Shown here in pieces: positions 1 to 8,475 of a stretch of DNA of 24,670 bases. How positions within the stretch are numbered: the stretch's first letter is position 1; every line of letters begins with the position of its first letter. The notes under the pieces were generated by a model that did not search any database, was not told the DNA's origin, and was given only the letters and a program-made list of their open reading frames with translations. Both the position numbers and the translations under genes were made by a program. The DNA comes from Promethearchaeota archaeon (GTDB lineage: Archaea > Asgardarchaeota > Lokiarchaeia > Sigynarchaeales > SOKP01): contig JAUWBH010000081.1 of NCBI GenBank assembly GCA_030605085.1, positions 1 to 24,670 of the forward strand. The letters run 5' to 3'.

Positions 1-2526
1 ATCGAAGACAACGAATTTACTCGTATGGTAATGCTCTTTCTTAGTAGATACATTTACTGTTTTATTATACATCCTACATTCAAATTAGATTTCAAAAGAA
101 AACTACTAAACCCAACAACACCTCAGCTAAATAGAATTGCGAAATGGTTAAGAAGGAAGGTAATTAGACGACATTTCCCTTACGGATGGTTAAAAAAGCT
201 GGACGAAGTTCACAGGAAAGAATTCGAAGAGAATTACGAGAAATTGCGAACTCGATTAAAGACAGATCAGATTTTTAGTTACGAATATTTAACAAATTTG
301 CGTAATTTGGCGCAATTTGTGTTTAATCTCGTCGTTGGCAAATTCAAGTTTTCAGAACTTAAAGGATTATATCGCGAAGTCGCGAACTACTTGGGAGGTC
401 TTAAGACTTTTTTGTACGACGAAGAACTCTCGTATGATTTTAAATGGAGCTTTATCATCGTTATTTGTAGAATCGTGTACGATACAATAGTAGATCAAGG
501 CTATTTTAAAAAGCCTAAAGTGGAACGGGAGGGAATTAGAATTGATCTGACGGAGAACGAATCTATTGGGATTAAGTTATGTGTATCTGAAATGGAAGTA
601 AAATACAAGTATTTTGAAGAGGTCGATCTGGTTAACAAGAGAGAATTTGACGAGTATTACGAGAAATTGCAATTTCGATTGAATTTAGATCAGATATACG
701 GGTTGACCTTTATAGAAGTAGTGCGTTATCTTACGATGGTAGTGTTCGATTTAATTGAAGGCAAATGCGGGAGAATTCCTTCTACTAACTTTATACGCTT
801 TATAGGAGAGGATTTACTAAGAAATTGGAACGCGAATTTAAAACACAAGTGGATACCTAAAGTAATTTTATCGCGCGAACCCATCAGCCAATTAATGTTA
901 AACGAAAAAATCGAGGAGTATAATAAGGAACTTATAGAACTATATTTGATGAAAGAAAATGAAAATGACGAATTTAATGGACATAAAGAATTGATTATAA
1001 ATCCAAGTAATGATAAAGATTTTTTAATTAAAGATTTAAGCTCTTTCAATGAATCAAGGGGAATAAAAGGTAAAAACGATGAAGATAAAAAGCAAAATAA
1101 AGAAATTGATGAAATAGAGGATTTAGAAAGTATTAAAGAAAAAATAAAAAGAATTGATTGGGAAAAACTTGCTCCATATCCTAATTATTGGGCTGAAAAA
1201 AACTTAAATCCTTATATAGAATGTAGTAAAGATAATCCTTTGTATAAAGATAAGATATGGTTAAGATGGGTCTATACTAACGAAACTTTAAACTTAAGTG
1301 ATCGAAAAATTGCAAAAATATGTGGTTTAAAAAATCATAAATCGGTTACACATTGGCGTCAGAAATTTAATATCCCGACAAAAGATGAAATAGGGCGTTA
1401 TTTTAATCCAAGTGGTTACATTGAACTATATATGCCAAAAGAATATAAACATCCTGAATTAAATCCAAATGGAACGAAAAGAATTAAGCGAGCTGAACAT
1501 ATCGTTAAGATGGAAGAGCATTTAATGAATTCGCTTTCATTAAAAGAATTATCCTCTCATCCGTGCCTAATAAACGATGGGAATGGTAAATTCTACATTA
1601 AAAAAGGATGTATAGTGCATCATGTCAATTATAGGAAACATGACAATTTCATAGAGAATCTGTGGTTGTACGAAAGTTCGTTTGATCATAACCACAATAA
1701 TATTAATATTTATTTAAGTGGACTAATTAAGTTGGATCAAATTTTATTTTCTGAGGATAATCGTAAATACTATTTAAATGAAAATTATGATTTCAGAGCT
1801 TTAACCCGAAATCAAATTGCTGAGATAATAAAACCAGTTGATTTTATTCGATTTGACAATATAGATCTAGTAAAGCAGGAGATAAAAAAAATGGATTGGT
1901 CGGGGATAGATTGGACGATCAACATTCAACTAAACAAAAGCACATCAAGAGAATTAGTTTTAGATCCTTACAGAGATTGCTCATTAAAAAATCCGTTATA
2001 TAAGCATAAAGAATGGGTTGAAAGGATTGTTAATGATTCCCGTTTTAACTTAACAGACCCTCGATTAGGTAAACTGTGTAACGTTTCATATCAAGCTGCA
2101 TATAAATGGCGTCACTTAATTCATAAAATACCCGTAAAAAGTTGGGGTTTTGAGAGATATTTGCACACAGTACCGAATAGAAAGCAAATATACATAAAAG
2201 TTCCAAAAAGCTACGGGAATCCTTTTGCTGGCAAGAAAGTTGGATTTGATTATATGTTGGAGCATCGTTATATAATGGAAAAGGAATTAGCACGTCATCC
2301 AAAAAAATATCACGATTATCTTGTTAACGATAAATATTTAAAGCCAGAATGTAGAGTTCAGCATATTAATCTCGATTCATTAGATAATAGATTGGAAAAT
2401 CTTTTTATATGTAGAACTCAATCTGAGCATGAAGAAATTCATTCTACATTATTCGATTTGATAAACGGTCTATTGAAAGAGCGCTTTATAATTTTTAGAG
2501 ATGGAAAATACTTTTTAAATTATTGA
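1..2526 (+). CDS. Tandem HNH-like endonuclease-type protein, 5' end outside window
   Basis: The frame is open to the left edge, so the gene probably starts upstream; the first ATG in the window is at 25 and residues below count from it (833 aa). The C-terminal half holds two copies of a unit of about 200 residues (375-590 and 618-833). Each copy begins IK+hDW, then has a helix-turn-helix-like stretch ending in WR (425-451, 677-703), then an HNH_3-like motif: H533-N545-H555 in the first copy and H780-N792-H802 in the second. The residue before the first His is His in copy 1 but Gln in copy 2, so copy 2 may be a weaker nuclease. The N-terminal half also repeats: EF-x(3)-YEKL stretches at about 67 and 207 are followed by similar helices, and a further unit seems to begin before the window. 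Phage and mobile HNH proteins share this style, but no exact family was recognised. A DNA-binding or DNA-cleaving role is inferred. Confidence 0.6.
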   Translation: MEDNEFTRMVMLFLSRYIYCFIIHPTFKLDFKRKLLNPTTPQLNRIAKWLRRKVIRRHFPYGWLKKLDEVHRKEFEENYEKLRTRLKTDQIFSYEYLTNLRNLAQFVFNLVVGKFKFSELKGLYREVANYLGGLKTFLYDEELSYDFKWSFIIVICRIVYDTIVDQGYFKKPKVEREGIRIDLTENESIGIKLCVSEMEVKYKYFEEVDLVNKREFDEYYEKLQFRLNLDQIYGLTFIEVVRYLTMVVFDLIEGKCGRIPSTNFIRFIGEDLLRNWNANLKHKWIPKVILSREPISQLMLNEKIEEYNKELIELYLMKENENDEFNGHKELIINPSNDKDFLIKDLSSFNESRGIKGKNDEDKKQNKEIDEIEDLESIKEKIKRIDWEKLAPYPNYWAEKNLNPYIECSKDNPLYKDKIWLRWVYTNETLNLSDRKIAKICGLKNHKSVTHWRQKFNIPTKDEIGRYFNPSGYIELYMPKEYKHPELNPNGTKRIKRAEHIVKMEEHLMNSLSLKELSSHPCLINDGNGKFYIKKGCIVHHVNYRKHDNFIENLWLYESSFDHNHNNINIYLSGLIKLDQILFSEDNRKYYLNENYDFRALTRNQIAEIIKPVDFIRFDNIDLVKQEIKKMDWSGIDWTINIQLNKSTSRELVLDPYRDCSLKNPLYKHKEWVERIVNDSRFNLTDPRLGKLCNVSYQAAYKWRHLIHKIPVKSWGFERYLHTVPNRKQIYIKVPKSYGNPFAGKKVGFDYMLEHRYIMEKELARHPKKYHDYLVNDKYLKPECRVQHINLDSLDNRLENLFICRTQSEHEEIHSTLFDLINGLLKERFIIFRDGKYFLNY

Positions 2527-2583
2527 ATTTTATGTTGATGGATTTTAAATTATTGGATTTTATGTTATTTGATTTTAAATTAT
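2511..2583. repeat. 30-bp imperfect tandem repeat over the stop codon of the HNH gene
   Basis: Units at 2511-2540 and 2541-2570, with the start of a third at 2571-2583, share the core TTTTAAATTATTGRATTTTA. The first unit contains the HNH gene's TGA stop (2524-2526). The second has TGG at the same place. The period is a multiple of three, which suits local slippage duplication at the gene's 3' end. Nothing else was seen in the gap 2527-2676. Confidence 0.65.
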
Positions 2584-2676
2584 AGTGCATTAAAGGATTT
2601 TGCATATTTTTAATCGTGAATATTAAAAAAAATAAATTTTTAGATACTCTTATATAAATCATGGCTTTTAAGAAGA

Positions 2677-3918
2677 TCACTTGAAACGCCTTTGAGGAGA
2701 ATCAGACATAACCACATGTGTAATTAAATTAATAGAACCTCCCCAGCCATGTCCTAAAGCAGTATGAACAGTTTTAGGTACTTGGTTGCCTGCTTTTCCC
2801 ATAATTTGTAGAGCTGCTTCAGCCGGTCTTTCCATTGCGGAAGCCCCAATAGCATTCGTAGAATTAACTCCTCCAGAGCAATTTACAGGTAATTCTCCAT
2901 TAAGCGCTGTAACTCCTTGTTTATACGCTTCTGGAGCCATATTTTCCTCAAAAAGTCCAACTCTTTCAACCCACATGAGTTCTTGGTTTGGAAACGGTGA
3001 ATACACCTCTGCGTAATCAATTTCCTTATTAGGAAAGGAAATACCTGCTTGACCATACGCAACTTCGGCAGACTTCATTGCTCCTAATTGCTCACAAGGA
3101 TCAACTTGTCCAGCTCCGGAACAATCTGGACAAATAATTGCTGATTCATTGCTATAACTTGCAACACCGTTAATATAAACGGGTATATCTGCAATTTGTC
3201 TCGCTTTTTCTTCGGTTGTAATTATCATCGCGCACGCACCATCAGAAGCTGGACACACCATTCCATACCTTAAAGGAAACGAAATATATGGAGTATCTAG
3301 CACATCGTCAATGGTAAGCGTAGGATACTTTAAATGTGTCCACCAATTCTTAGCAGCATTTCTTCTATTTTGGACTACTACTCGGGCGAGATCTTCTTCA
3401 TCTGCTCCACTTCTCCTCATATAATTCATAGCCTGATAAGACGCAATTCCAATTGCGGCTCCACCACCCATATTTGACCTCATCCTTTCAATGGTATATC
3501 CTAAATCAGGAAAAATTGAGAATTCTCCCAATCCTACCGATGCCAAACCTACTGTTGTATTACCGCACGATTGTTGTTCGAATCCAACTGCCAATACCGT
3601 ATCATATATTCCCGATGCGACGCTATAATAAGCAGCAATAACAACTGAACCACCCGTAGTTCCTCCTGTAGTAACCCTTAACATGGGTTTGTTTTTAGCA
3701 GCCATATGATCACCCATCCATAACTCAGGCATATTCGCTCCTTCAAATGCTGGCATATTTCCGTTTAAGAAAGCATCTATGTCCTTCCAATCGATATTAG
3801 CTTTCGTTATACAATCTTCTACAGCTTCATTCACTAATTCAGCCATGTTAACATCTGACCGTTTAGATGCGTGTTCACAAAATCCACAACTTATTATTGC
3901 TGGTTGTACTTTTGCCAT
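2677..3918 (-). CDS. Thiolase-like protein A lacking the Cys nucleophile (SCP-x/Ltp2-like)
   Basis: This 413-aa thiolase-fold protein belongs to the SCP-x/lipid-transfer-protein branch (COG0183). The loop that normally carries the acylated Cys reads GGTTGG (residues 85-90), with no Cys. The C-terminal sites are also changed: the GH.xGA loop is NAIGAS (355-360) and the usual Cys near the end is missing in GHGWGG (389-394). A Cys-rich insert with C263, C266 and C275 could bind metal. Claisen thiolysis is therefore unlikely; in Ltp2-type enzymes a Cys-less thiolase fold with a DUF35 partner performs retro-aldol cleavage. The gene follows thiolase-like B with zero spacing (upstream TAA at 3919-3921), and a GGAGGTG ribosome site lies inside that gene's end. 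It stops at TGA, with TAA three codons later. Confidence 0.88.
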   Translation of the reverse strand: MAKVQPAIISCGFCEHASKRSDVNMAELVNEAVEDCITKANIDWKDIDAFLNGNMPAFEGANMPELWMGDHMAAKNKPMLRVTTGGTTGGSVVIAAYYSVASGIYDTVLAVGFEQQSCGNTTVGLASVGLGEFSIFPDLGYTIERMRSNMGGGAAIGIASYQAMNYMRRSGADEEDLARVVVQNRRNAAKNWWTHLKYPTLTIDDVLDTPYISFPLRYGMVCPASDGACAMIITTEEKARQIADIPVYINGVASYSNESAIICPDCSGAGQVDPCEQLGAMKSAEVAYGQAGISFPNKEIDYAEVYSPFPNQELMWVERVGLFEENMAPEAYKQGVTALNGELPVNCSGGVNSTNAIGASAMERPAEAALQIMGKAGNQVPKTVHTALGHGWGGSINLITHVVMSDSPQRRFK

Positions 3919-5055
3919 TTATTTTTCACCTCCTTCTAAAACGAATATTATATTATTTTGTGCGCAAAAACCGACCTGTCCGGATGCGATTGCCTTTTTT
4001 GCACCTGCAATTTGATGACCATCGGCTTCACCGCGGAGTTGTTTAGCCGTTTCTACCATTCTTGTTAAGCCACACGCACAAGGCGTAAAAGCACTCGTGA
4101 CACCTCCAGAGGGGTTTAAAGCCGGACCAGTATCAAGCAGGCTAGCACCCTTTCCTTTCTCACCTAATTGTGCAGCTTCTGCTAATATTAATTCTTCACA
4201 CGCTGTATGACCAAATATTTCAGCTACATCTATTTCACTTTTAGGATCATTTATTCCAGCCATATTATATGCTTTTTCGGCGGCTTTTTCCATTGAAACA
4301 CTAACACTTAAATCTCTATCACCTAAATAATACGTTTCCTGACATTGACCGACACCTGTAATCCATACAGGATTCTCCGTAATTTTCAAACTTTGTCTTT
4401 CTGGAGCCAAAATTAACGCAGTTACTCCATCGCACGGTATGGGATATATCAATTCCCTTAATGGACTGCTTAGTATGTCGGAATTTAAAACATCTTGAAC
4501 GGAGATATTGGATTTTTGTGCCTCTGGTAAAGCTAAAGGATTTTTAGCCGAATTTTTAAGATTTTTAACGGCAACTTTAGCAATATCCTCTTCGCTCACG
4601 CCATATTGACGCATATAAGCCCTCATTTGCATCCCTCCTGTAGTATAAGGATTTAATAAACTAACGGTTCTATCAAACGTAGGATCTGCTTCCAAAACTC
4701 TGACTGGCTCGTATGGATAGCAGGAAGGCGTACTAAACCCATATATCATAGCTAATTTATGATTTCCTGACAAAATTCTATAAAGCCCATACATAGCAGC
4801 ATAAGCACCATCCATTTCGACTTTACTCTCATCTTTCATATACGCACCGCCCGCTTCCACTTTAAAGCAATTTGAAATTGTTTTTCCATCATAATAATCA
4901 TTAGTGGATGATATAACAGTAGTTATATCTTTTCTTTTCAATCCGGTATTATCCAAAGCACCTCTTACAGCAGAAAATATCATTTCATATGGACTCATCA
5001 TTATATCCATACCAGGCTTGATTTGATAATATCCTACGATTCCTACTTTTTCCAT
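3919..5055 (-). CDS. Thiolase-like protein B lacking the Cys nucleophile
   Basis: This 378-aa thiolase-superfamily protein is a divergent paralogue of its downstream neighbour. The nucleophile-loop equivalent reads VEMDGAYA (79-86), with no Cys. The NEAF-like loop is AEIFGHTA (278-285). The C-terminal NPSGG (314-318) is kept, but the catalytic His loop that should follow has become FTPCAC. The start is set by AGGAGGTG at 5061-5070, about 7 bases upstream of ATG and overlapping the end of the DUF35 gene, two bases away. Tight coupling with DUF35 and thiolase-like A suggests a three-protein complex in which the two thiolase-like chains could form a heteromer. Substrate unknown; an acyl-CoA is inferred. 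Confidence 0.85.
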   Translation of the reverse strand: MEKVGIVGYYQIKPGMDIMMSPYEMIFSAVRGALDNTGLKRKDITTVISSTNDYYDGKTISNCFKVEAGGAYMKDESKVEMDGAYAAMYGLYRILSGNHKLAMIYGFSTPSCYPYEPVRVLEADPTFDRTVSLLNPYTTGGMQMRAYMRQYGVSEEDIAKVAVKNLKNSAKNPLALPEAQKSNISVQDVLNSDILSSPLRELIYPIPCDGVTALILAPERQSLKITENPVWITGVGQCQETYYLGDRDLSVSVSMEKAAEKAYNMAGINDPKSEIDVAEIFGHTACEELILAEAAQLGEKGKGASLLDTGPALNPSGGVTSAFTPCACGLTRMVETAKQLRGEADGHQIAGAKKAIASGQVGFCAQNNIIFVLEGGEK

Positions 5056-5057
5056 CT

Positions 5058-5552
5058 TTATCCACCTCCTATTGGCTCAAAACCCGCAATATCGTCAGGA
5101 TGCCCTTTAACTCTTATAGCCCATACAACTTTGACCTTCATTCCTTCTTTTAAATCATCAGGATTGACATTTATAAGAGGGACTACCATGGAAGTATCAG
5201 CTCCATCAACTTGAACTAATCCAATCATAAAATTATCTTTTCTTTTTGCTACTCTGCGCTCTGTAATTTTATAATTCGTGACAGTGAAATTTTTTAATAC
5301 TCCTGTTTCAGGTAATTCAACAAATTCTTCTGCTTTCGCAAAACAATCGCCACATCTGTTTCTAGGTGGTAAAAATACCCTACCACATTTGGAACATTTG
5401 GTACCAATTAATTTCTTATTTTGTAAACCGTCGTAAAATTTGTCCATCACTAAGCCGACCCAAAAATTAAATTCAGCACGTACCATACCTCTTTTTACGT
5501 AAATATCTTTTTCCTCTTCAAGAGAAATTTTTGAAATAGTTTTTACACCCAT
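5058..5552 (-). CDS. DUF35 Zn-ribbon/OB-fold protein (thiolase partner)
   Basis: The 164-aa protein has the standard DUF35 layout: an N-terminal helical arm with F-Y-x-G-L (39-43), a rubredoxin-like zinc ribbon with C53, C56, C67 and C70, then an OB-fold ending near F-E-P-I-G. In archaea DUF35 proteins bridge thiolase and HMG-CoA synthase; in bacteria they partner BbsB and Ltp2 thiolase-fold enzymes and help shape the acyl-CoA site. It is first in the three-gene operon and two bases upstream of thiolase-like B. No ribosome site precedes its ATG; an AT-rich TATA-like box about 26 bases upstream suggests a leaderless transcript. The N-terminal extension of about 30 residues before the helical arm is somewhat long. 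Confidence 0.9.
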   Translation of the reverse strand: MGVKTISKISLEEEKDIYVKRGMVRAEFNFWVGLVMDKFYDGLQNKKLIGTKCSKCGRVFLPPRNRCGDCFAKAEEFVELPETGVLKNFTVTNYKITERRVAKRKDNFMIGLVQVDGADTSMVVPLINVNPDDLKEGMKVKVVWAIRVKGHPDDIAGFEPIGGG

Positions 5553-5573
5553 TTTAAAATTTAATTTAGATTT

Positions 5574-5582
5574 TATTTATAA
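5574..5582 (-). promoter_or_regulatory. Putative TATA box for the DUF35-thiolase operon
   Basis: On the minus strand this reads TTATAAATA, 22-30 bases before the DUF35 ATG, the distance expected for an archaeal leaderless mRNA. The region is very AT-rich, so chance matches are likely. The rest of 5583-5742 shows no gene. Confidence 0.3.
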
Positions 5583-5742
5583 TTATTAATTAAGTTGATT
5601 TTTTTATAAATGTATTCTCTCTCGCTTGGATAAATTTGTTAAATTTGATTTTAAGAAGGTGTTAAAGGTTATAAAACATTAAAAATTTAAAATAGAAAAC
5701 AAAAAATTTTGATTTACTTTATCATTTCCAGTTTTAATTAAT

Positions 5743-6792
5743 TTATAGTAATTTTTTCAAAACTTCTCCAATTTTTTCAATACTGTATTGTATATCGTCC
5801 TCGTTGATTCCATAATGCGTAACAAAACGGATACTTTGCTTATATATGTTAAAACACAAAACTCCTTCTTTACTAAGAGCCCTAACAATTTTAAATATCC
5901 TAACATCTTTAGGTACAGAGACTATAAGAATGTTTGTTTCAGGTTTCTGAATTTTAACGGGTAAATTGAAATTTTCAATTCCTTCAGCAAGAAATTTTGC
6001 ATTTTTATGATCTTCCGCAAGTCTTCTAATCCATTTTGGTTCAAGGGCTATTAATCCAAAAGAAGCTATTATTCCTGCTTGTCGCATCCCTCCTCCTACC
6101 ATTTTTCGAAACTTTCTTGCTTTTATAATTAAGTTCTTTGAACCTGCTACTAAGGACCCAACGGGACAAGAAAGCCCTTTAGACAAGCAAAACATTACGC
6201 TATCCGCGTATTTAGTAAATTCAGTAACCGGTATATTAAGTGCAACAGCCGCATTAAATATTCTTGCCCCATCTAAATGGACCTTCAAGTCGTTCTTTTC
6301 AGCAAACTGCTTCATATCCCGCAAAATTTCAGGTTTAATAATTGCTCCACTATGATAATTGTGCGTATTTTCTGAGCATAAAAGAGTAGTAGGAGGTTTG
6401 TGTATATCCTCCTTATTACGGACTAGTTTTTGAAGCTCGTCGAACGAGGGAAGCCCCCTATTTGATGGATATGTCCTAATCATTAGCCCTCCAATTCGGG
6501 CAGCGCTACCCACTTCGTTTTGATATATATGACTAAGCTCTTCTAATAAAATTTCATCACCCGGGTTAGTTTGCGATAATAACGAAACAAGATTACCTTG
6601 GGTACCAGAAGTTACATATAACGCGGCTTCTTTTCCTATTACCTTAGCAGCTTTTACCTCCAACTCATTAATGGTCGGGTCTTCTCCAAGAACATCGTCT
6701 CCGATTTTCGAATTATCTAATGATTTAATCATTTCCCACATTTCTGGAGAGGGTTTAGTCACTGTATCAGAACGTAAATCAACAATTTTCAT
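5743..6792 (-). CDS. ltaE: L-threonine aldolase (low-specificity, PLP fold type I)
   Basis: The 349-aa protein matches the family in length and motifs. It would cleave L-threonine or L-allo-threonine to glycine and acetaldehyde in the cytosol. The N-terminal DLRSDTVTKP (5-14), the GDDVLGEDPT loop (31-40), H88 stacking on the cofactor, DGAR (174-177) binding the pyridine nitrogen, and the Schiff-base K205 in LSKGLSCPVGS are all visible. The C-terminal RFVTH (322-326) is the usual carboxylate-binding region. The start is supported by AAGGAT about 8 bases upstream of ATG. It is separated from the DUF35 operon by 190 bases and appears to be its own unit. Acetaldehyde could feed acetyl-CoA metabolism, but no link to the neighbours is shown. 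Confidence 0.93.
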   Translation of the reverse strand: MKIVDLRSDTVTKPSPEMWEMIKSLDNSKIGDDVLGEDPTINELEVKAAKVIGKEAALYVTSGTQGNLVSLLSQTNPGDEILLEELSHIYQNEVGSAARIGGLMIRTYPSNRGLPSFDELQKLVRNKEDIHKPPTTLLCSENTHNYHSGAIIKPEILRDMKQFAEKNDLKVHLDGARIFNAAVALNIPVTEFTKYADSVMFCLSKGLSCPVGSLVAGSKNLIIKARKFRKMVGGGMRQAGIIASFGLIALEPKWIRRLAEDHKNAKFLAEGIENFNLPVKIQKPETNILIVSVPKDVRIFKIVRALSKEGVLCFNIYKQSIRFVTHYGINEDDIQYSIEKIGEVLKKLL

Positions 6793-6884
6793 AAATAATC
6801 CTTATATTTTTCTATTTGAATATATGTGTGATCAGTACAAAATAATTGACACAATATATGAGTTAAAAAGAAATTAAAAATTAT

Positions 6885-7433
6885 TTGAGTTTAGAATTAG
6901 AATTAATTTATGAGAAAAATATGATTGATTACGGGCATTTTTGTTTGTTAATTTTTGCTCAAGGGACATGGAAGGAGAATTTCAAAAAGATTTTGTCAAA
7001 GAAGGTTAAAAACGATTTTTTAGTTCGTATGGATTTAGACGAAAATGATGCTTGGGGTGAATTTGAAGTGATTCCACTTTTTAATCCAAAAAATCCTTCA
7101 GAAAATGAAAAAGCGTGTAAATTATGTCATTTTTTGTACGATATTTTCAGTGAAAAATTAGGCCAAAATGATGGGCATATCTTATTCTCGCACAATACCA
7201 TAGCATTAATTAACATAAAACATTTTGCTAATAACCTTTTATCAAATGAGAAAATAAAGAAAATTTACATATTAGAGTTAGGATTTGAATCCTATTTAAC
7301 AAGTACATGGAAAATAGCACCAAAAATAATAAAGGAATTAAAACATAAATGCCTTAAAAGAGACGAGTTCGGAAGAAATATCGATAATAACAAGTTTCAA
7401 TTTGGCGTTATTTATGAAATATTAAAATACTAA
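6885..7433 (+). CDS. Unrecognised 182-aa protein
   Basis: I do not recognise a family. The open frame begins at TTG 6885 or at ATG 6921 (shorter by 12 residues); an in-frame TAA at 6864 excludes a longer start. No clear ribosome site is present. The protein looks soluble and mixed alpha/beta, with hydrophobic strands CLLIFAQG and IYILELGF, a Cys pair CKLC in the middle, and a basic C-terminal third. It is transcribed divergently from the threonine aldolase over a 92-base AT-rich gap and converges with the membrane protein downstream (29-base gap). Codon use is consistent with coding, and no other frame competes here. Confidence 0.6.
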   Translation: MSLELELIYEKNMIDYGHFCLLIFAQGTWKENFKKILSKKVKNDFLVRMDLDENDAWGEFEVIPLFNPKNPSENEKACKLCHFLYDIFSEKLGQNDGHILFSHNTIALINIKHFANNLLSNEKIKKIYILELGFESYLTSTWKIAPKIIKELKHKCLKRDEFGRNIDNNKFQFGVIYEILKY

Positions 7434-7462
7434 ATTCTTTGATTTTACATAAAAATTTTAAT

Positions 7463-8314
7463 TTAGAGTTTTCTAATCTCTTTTAACATTTCAGCAGCTT
7501 CCTTGAACTTCTTTTCAATAATATTTTCAACTTCTAATATGCTATTATTATCCAAATTTTTTTTTTCCTTTGTTAAAAAATGAGCCCCTTCAATTGCCTG
7601 TAAAATATTTCCTAAATTATGCGAGTATTTATCTTTCAAGGCCTTCTTTTGCTCATATGAAATATTGTATTCTAAATGAATCATAAAAGCTATAATTAAA
7701 ATAGTTGTTAATATAACGGGAATATAAGCTAGAATAATAATAATAACATCTTCGCTCTGAAATAGTCCATACGATTCATTATTTATTAAAAGAAAGATCG
7801 ACAGCGGGATATAAAATAATATTGAAAAGCAAATTAAATAGTACCATCTAATACTTTTTCCAATTTTTTCCTTAAAATTTTTAAGCTTAATAATCGGTAA
7901 AAAAAACAATATGAAGTATGACGAGAAACTAACGATCCGACTATACATATAAACAAAATTCAAACCTATCGCAAAGTAAACAATTAACGGAGTAATAATT
8001 AAGAATATTAAAAAAGCTACAATTTTAAAAGGAGATATTTTAATATAATGGGAAGATAATCCTGTAAGTATTAATAACATTGCTACTGGTCCGAGGATAT
8101 AATTCATAAGTAGAAAAAACTCTTCTAACATTTGATTACTTGCAATCTCAGAAAGTATAACAAATATTAAAACTGTGAACCATAGACTCCATCCAATTCC
8201 AAAATAAATGTATGTTTTAGATCTGGAATCATAATAGAAATCAACCGAAACTATAATACCAATTAATCTTATGAGAATTAATATGATAATACCGAAAAAA
8301 ACCAGATCATTCAT
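7463..8314 (-). CDS. Seven-helix membrane protein with a histidine-kinase H-box, no ATPase domain
   Basis: The 283-aa protein has seven predicted membrane helices at about 3-25, 35-54, 64-86, 95-118, 123-143, 157-177 and 188-212, then a cytoplasmic helical tail. The tail carries KYSHNLGNILQ (229-239), which resembles the dimerisation/phosphoacceptor H-box of sensor kinases with H232 as the acceptor, followed by a second long helix (260-283). Together they look like a DHp hairpin, but the chain ends with no N, G1 or G2 box of a catalytic ATPase domain. It may be phosphorylated in trans, act as a phosphotransfer receptor, or bind other kinases. No response regulator lies nearby. ATG has no ribosome site. 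It converges with the unrecognised gene at 6885-7433. Confidence 0.72.
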   Translation of the reverse strand: MNDLVFFGIIILILIRLIGIIVSVDFYYDSRSKTYIYFGIGWSLWFTVLIFVILSEIASNQMLEEFFLLMNYILGPVAMLLILTGLSSHYIKISPFKIVAFLIFLIITPLIVYFAIGLNFVYMYSRIVSFSSYFILFFLPIIKLKNFKEKIGKSIRWYYLICFSILFYIPLSIFLLINNESYGLFQSEDVIIIILAYIPVILTTILIIAFMIHLEYNISYEQKKALKDKYSHNLGNILQAIEGAHFLTKEKKNLDNNSILEVENIIEKKFKEAAEMLKEIRKL

Positions 8315-8475
8315 TTAATAGTACCGATATTCTTAAGTTTCTTAATTTAAAATAAATTTAATACATATAAACATTTAGTCCATCGTTAAATATGTTTAAA
8401 AAGGGATTTTACATAAAAAAGTAATAAAAAATAAAAAATATTTAATTAAATAAAAATTTGAGTTTGCTTTATTTC

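Noticed and set aside
726..1049. 107-aa minus-strand open frame inside the HNH gene
   Set aside because: It has low complexity and lies opposite a clearly coding repeat protein. The same holds for the other opposite-strand frames at 2045, 2786, 3453, 12657, 16808 and 19938.
2512..2640. C-terminal extension of the HNH protein through its TGA
   Set aside because: The extension would meet a second TGA five codons later and is only a translated repeat, so the annotated stop is kept.
2495..2680. 61-aa minus-strand frame over the 30-bp repeat
   Set aside because: Its protein is just the translated repeat (NNLKSN-type) and no start signal is present.
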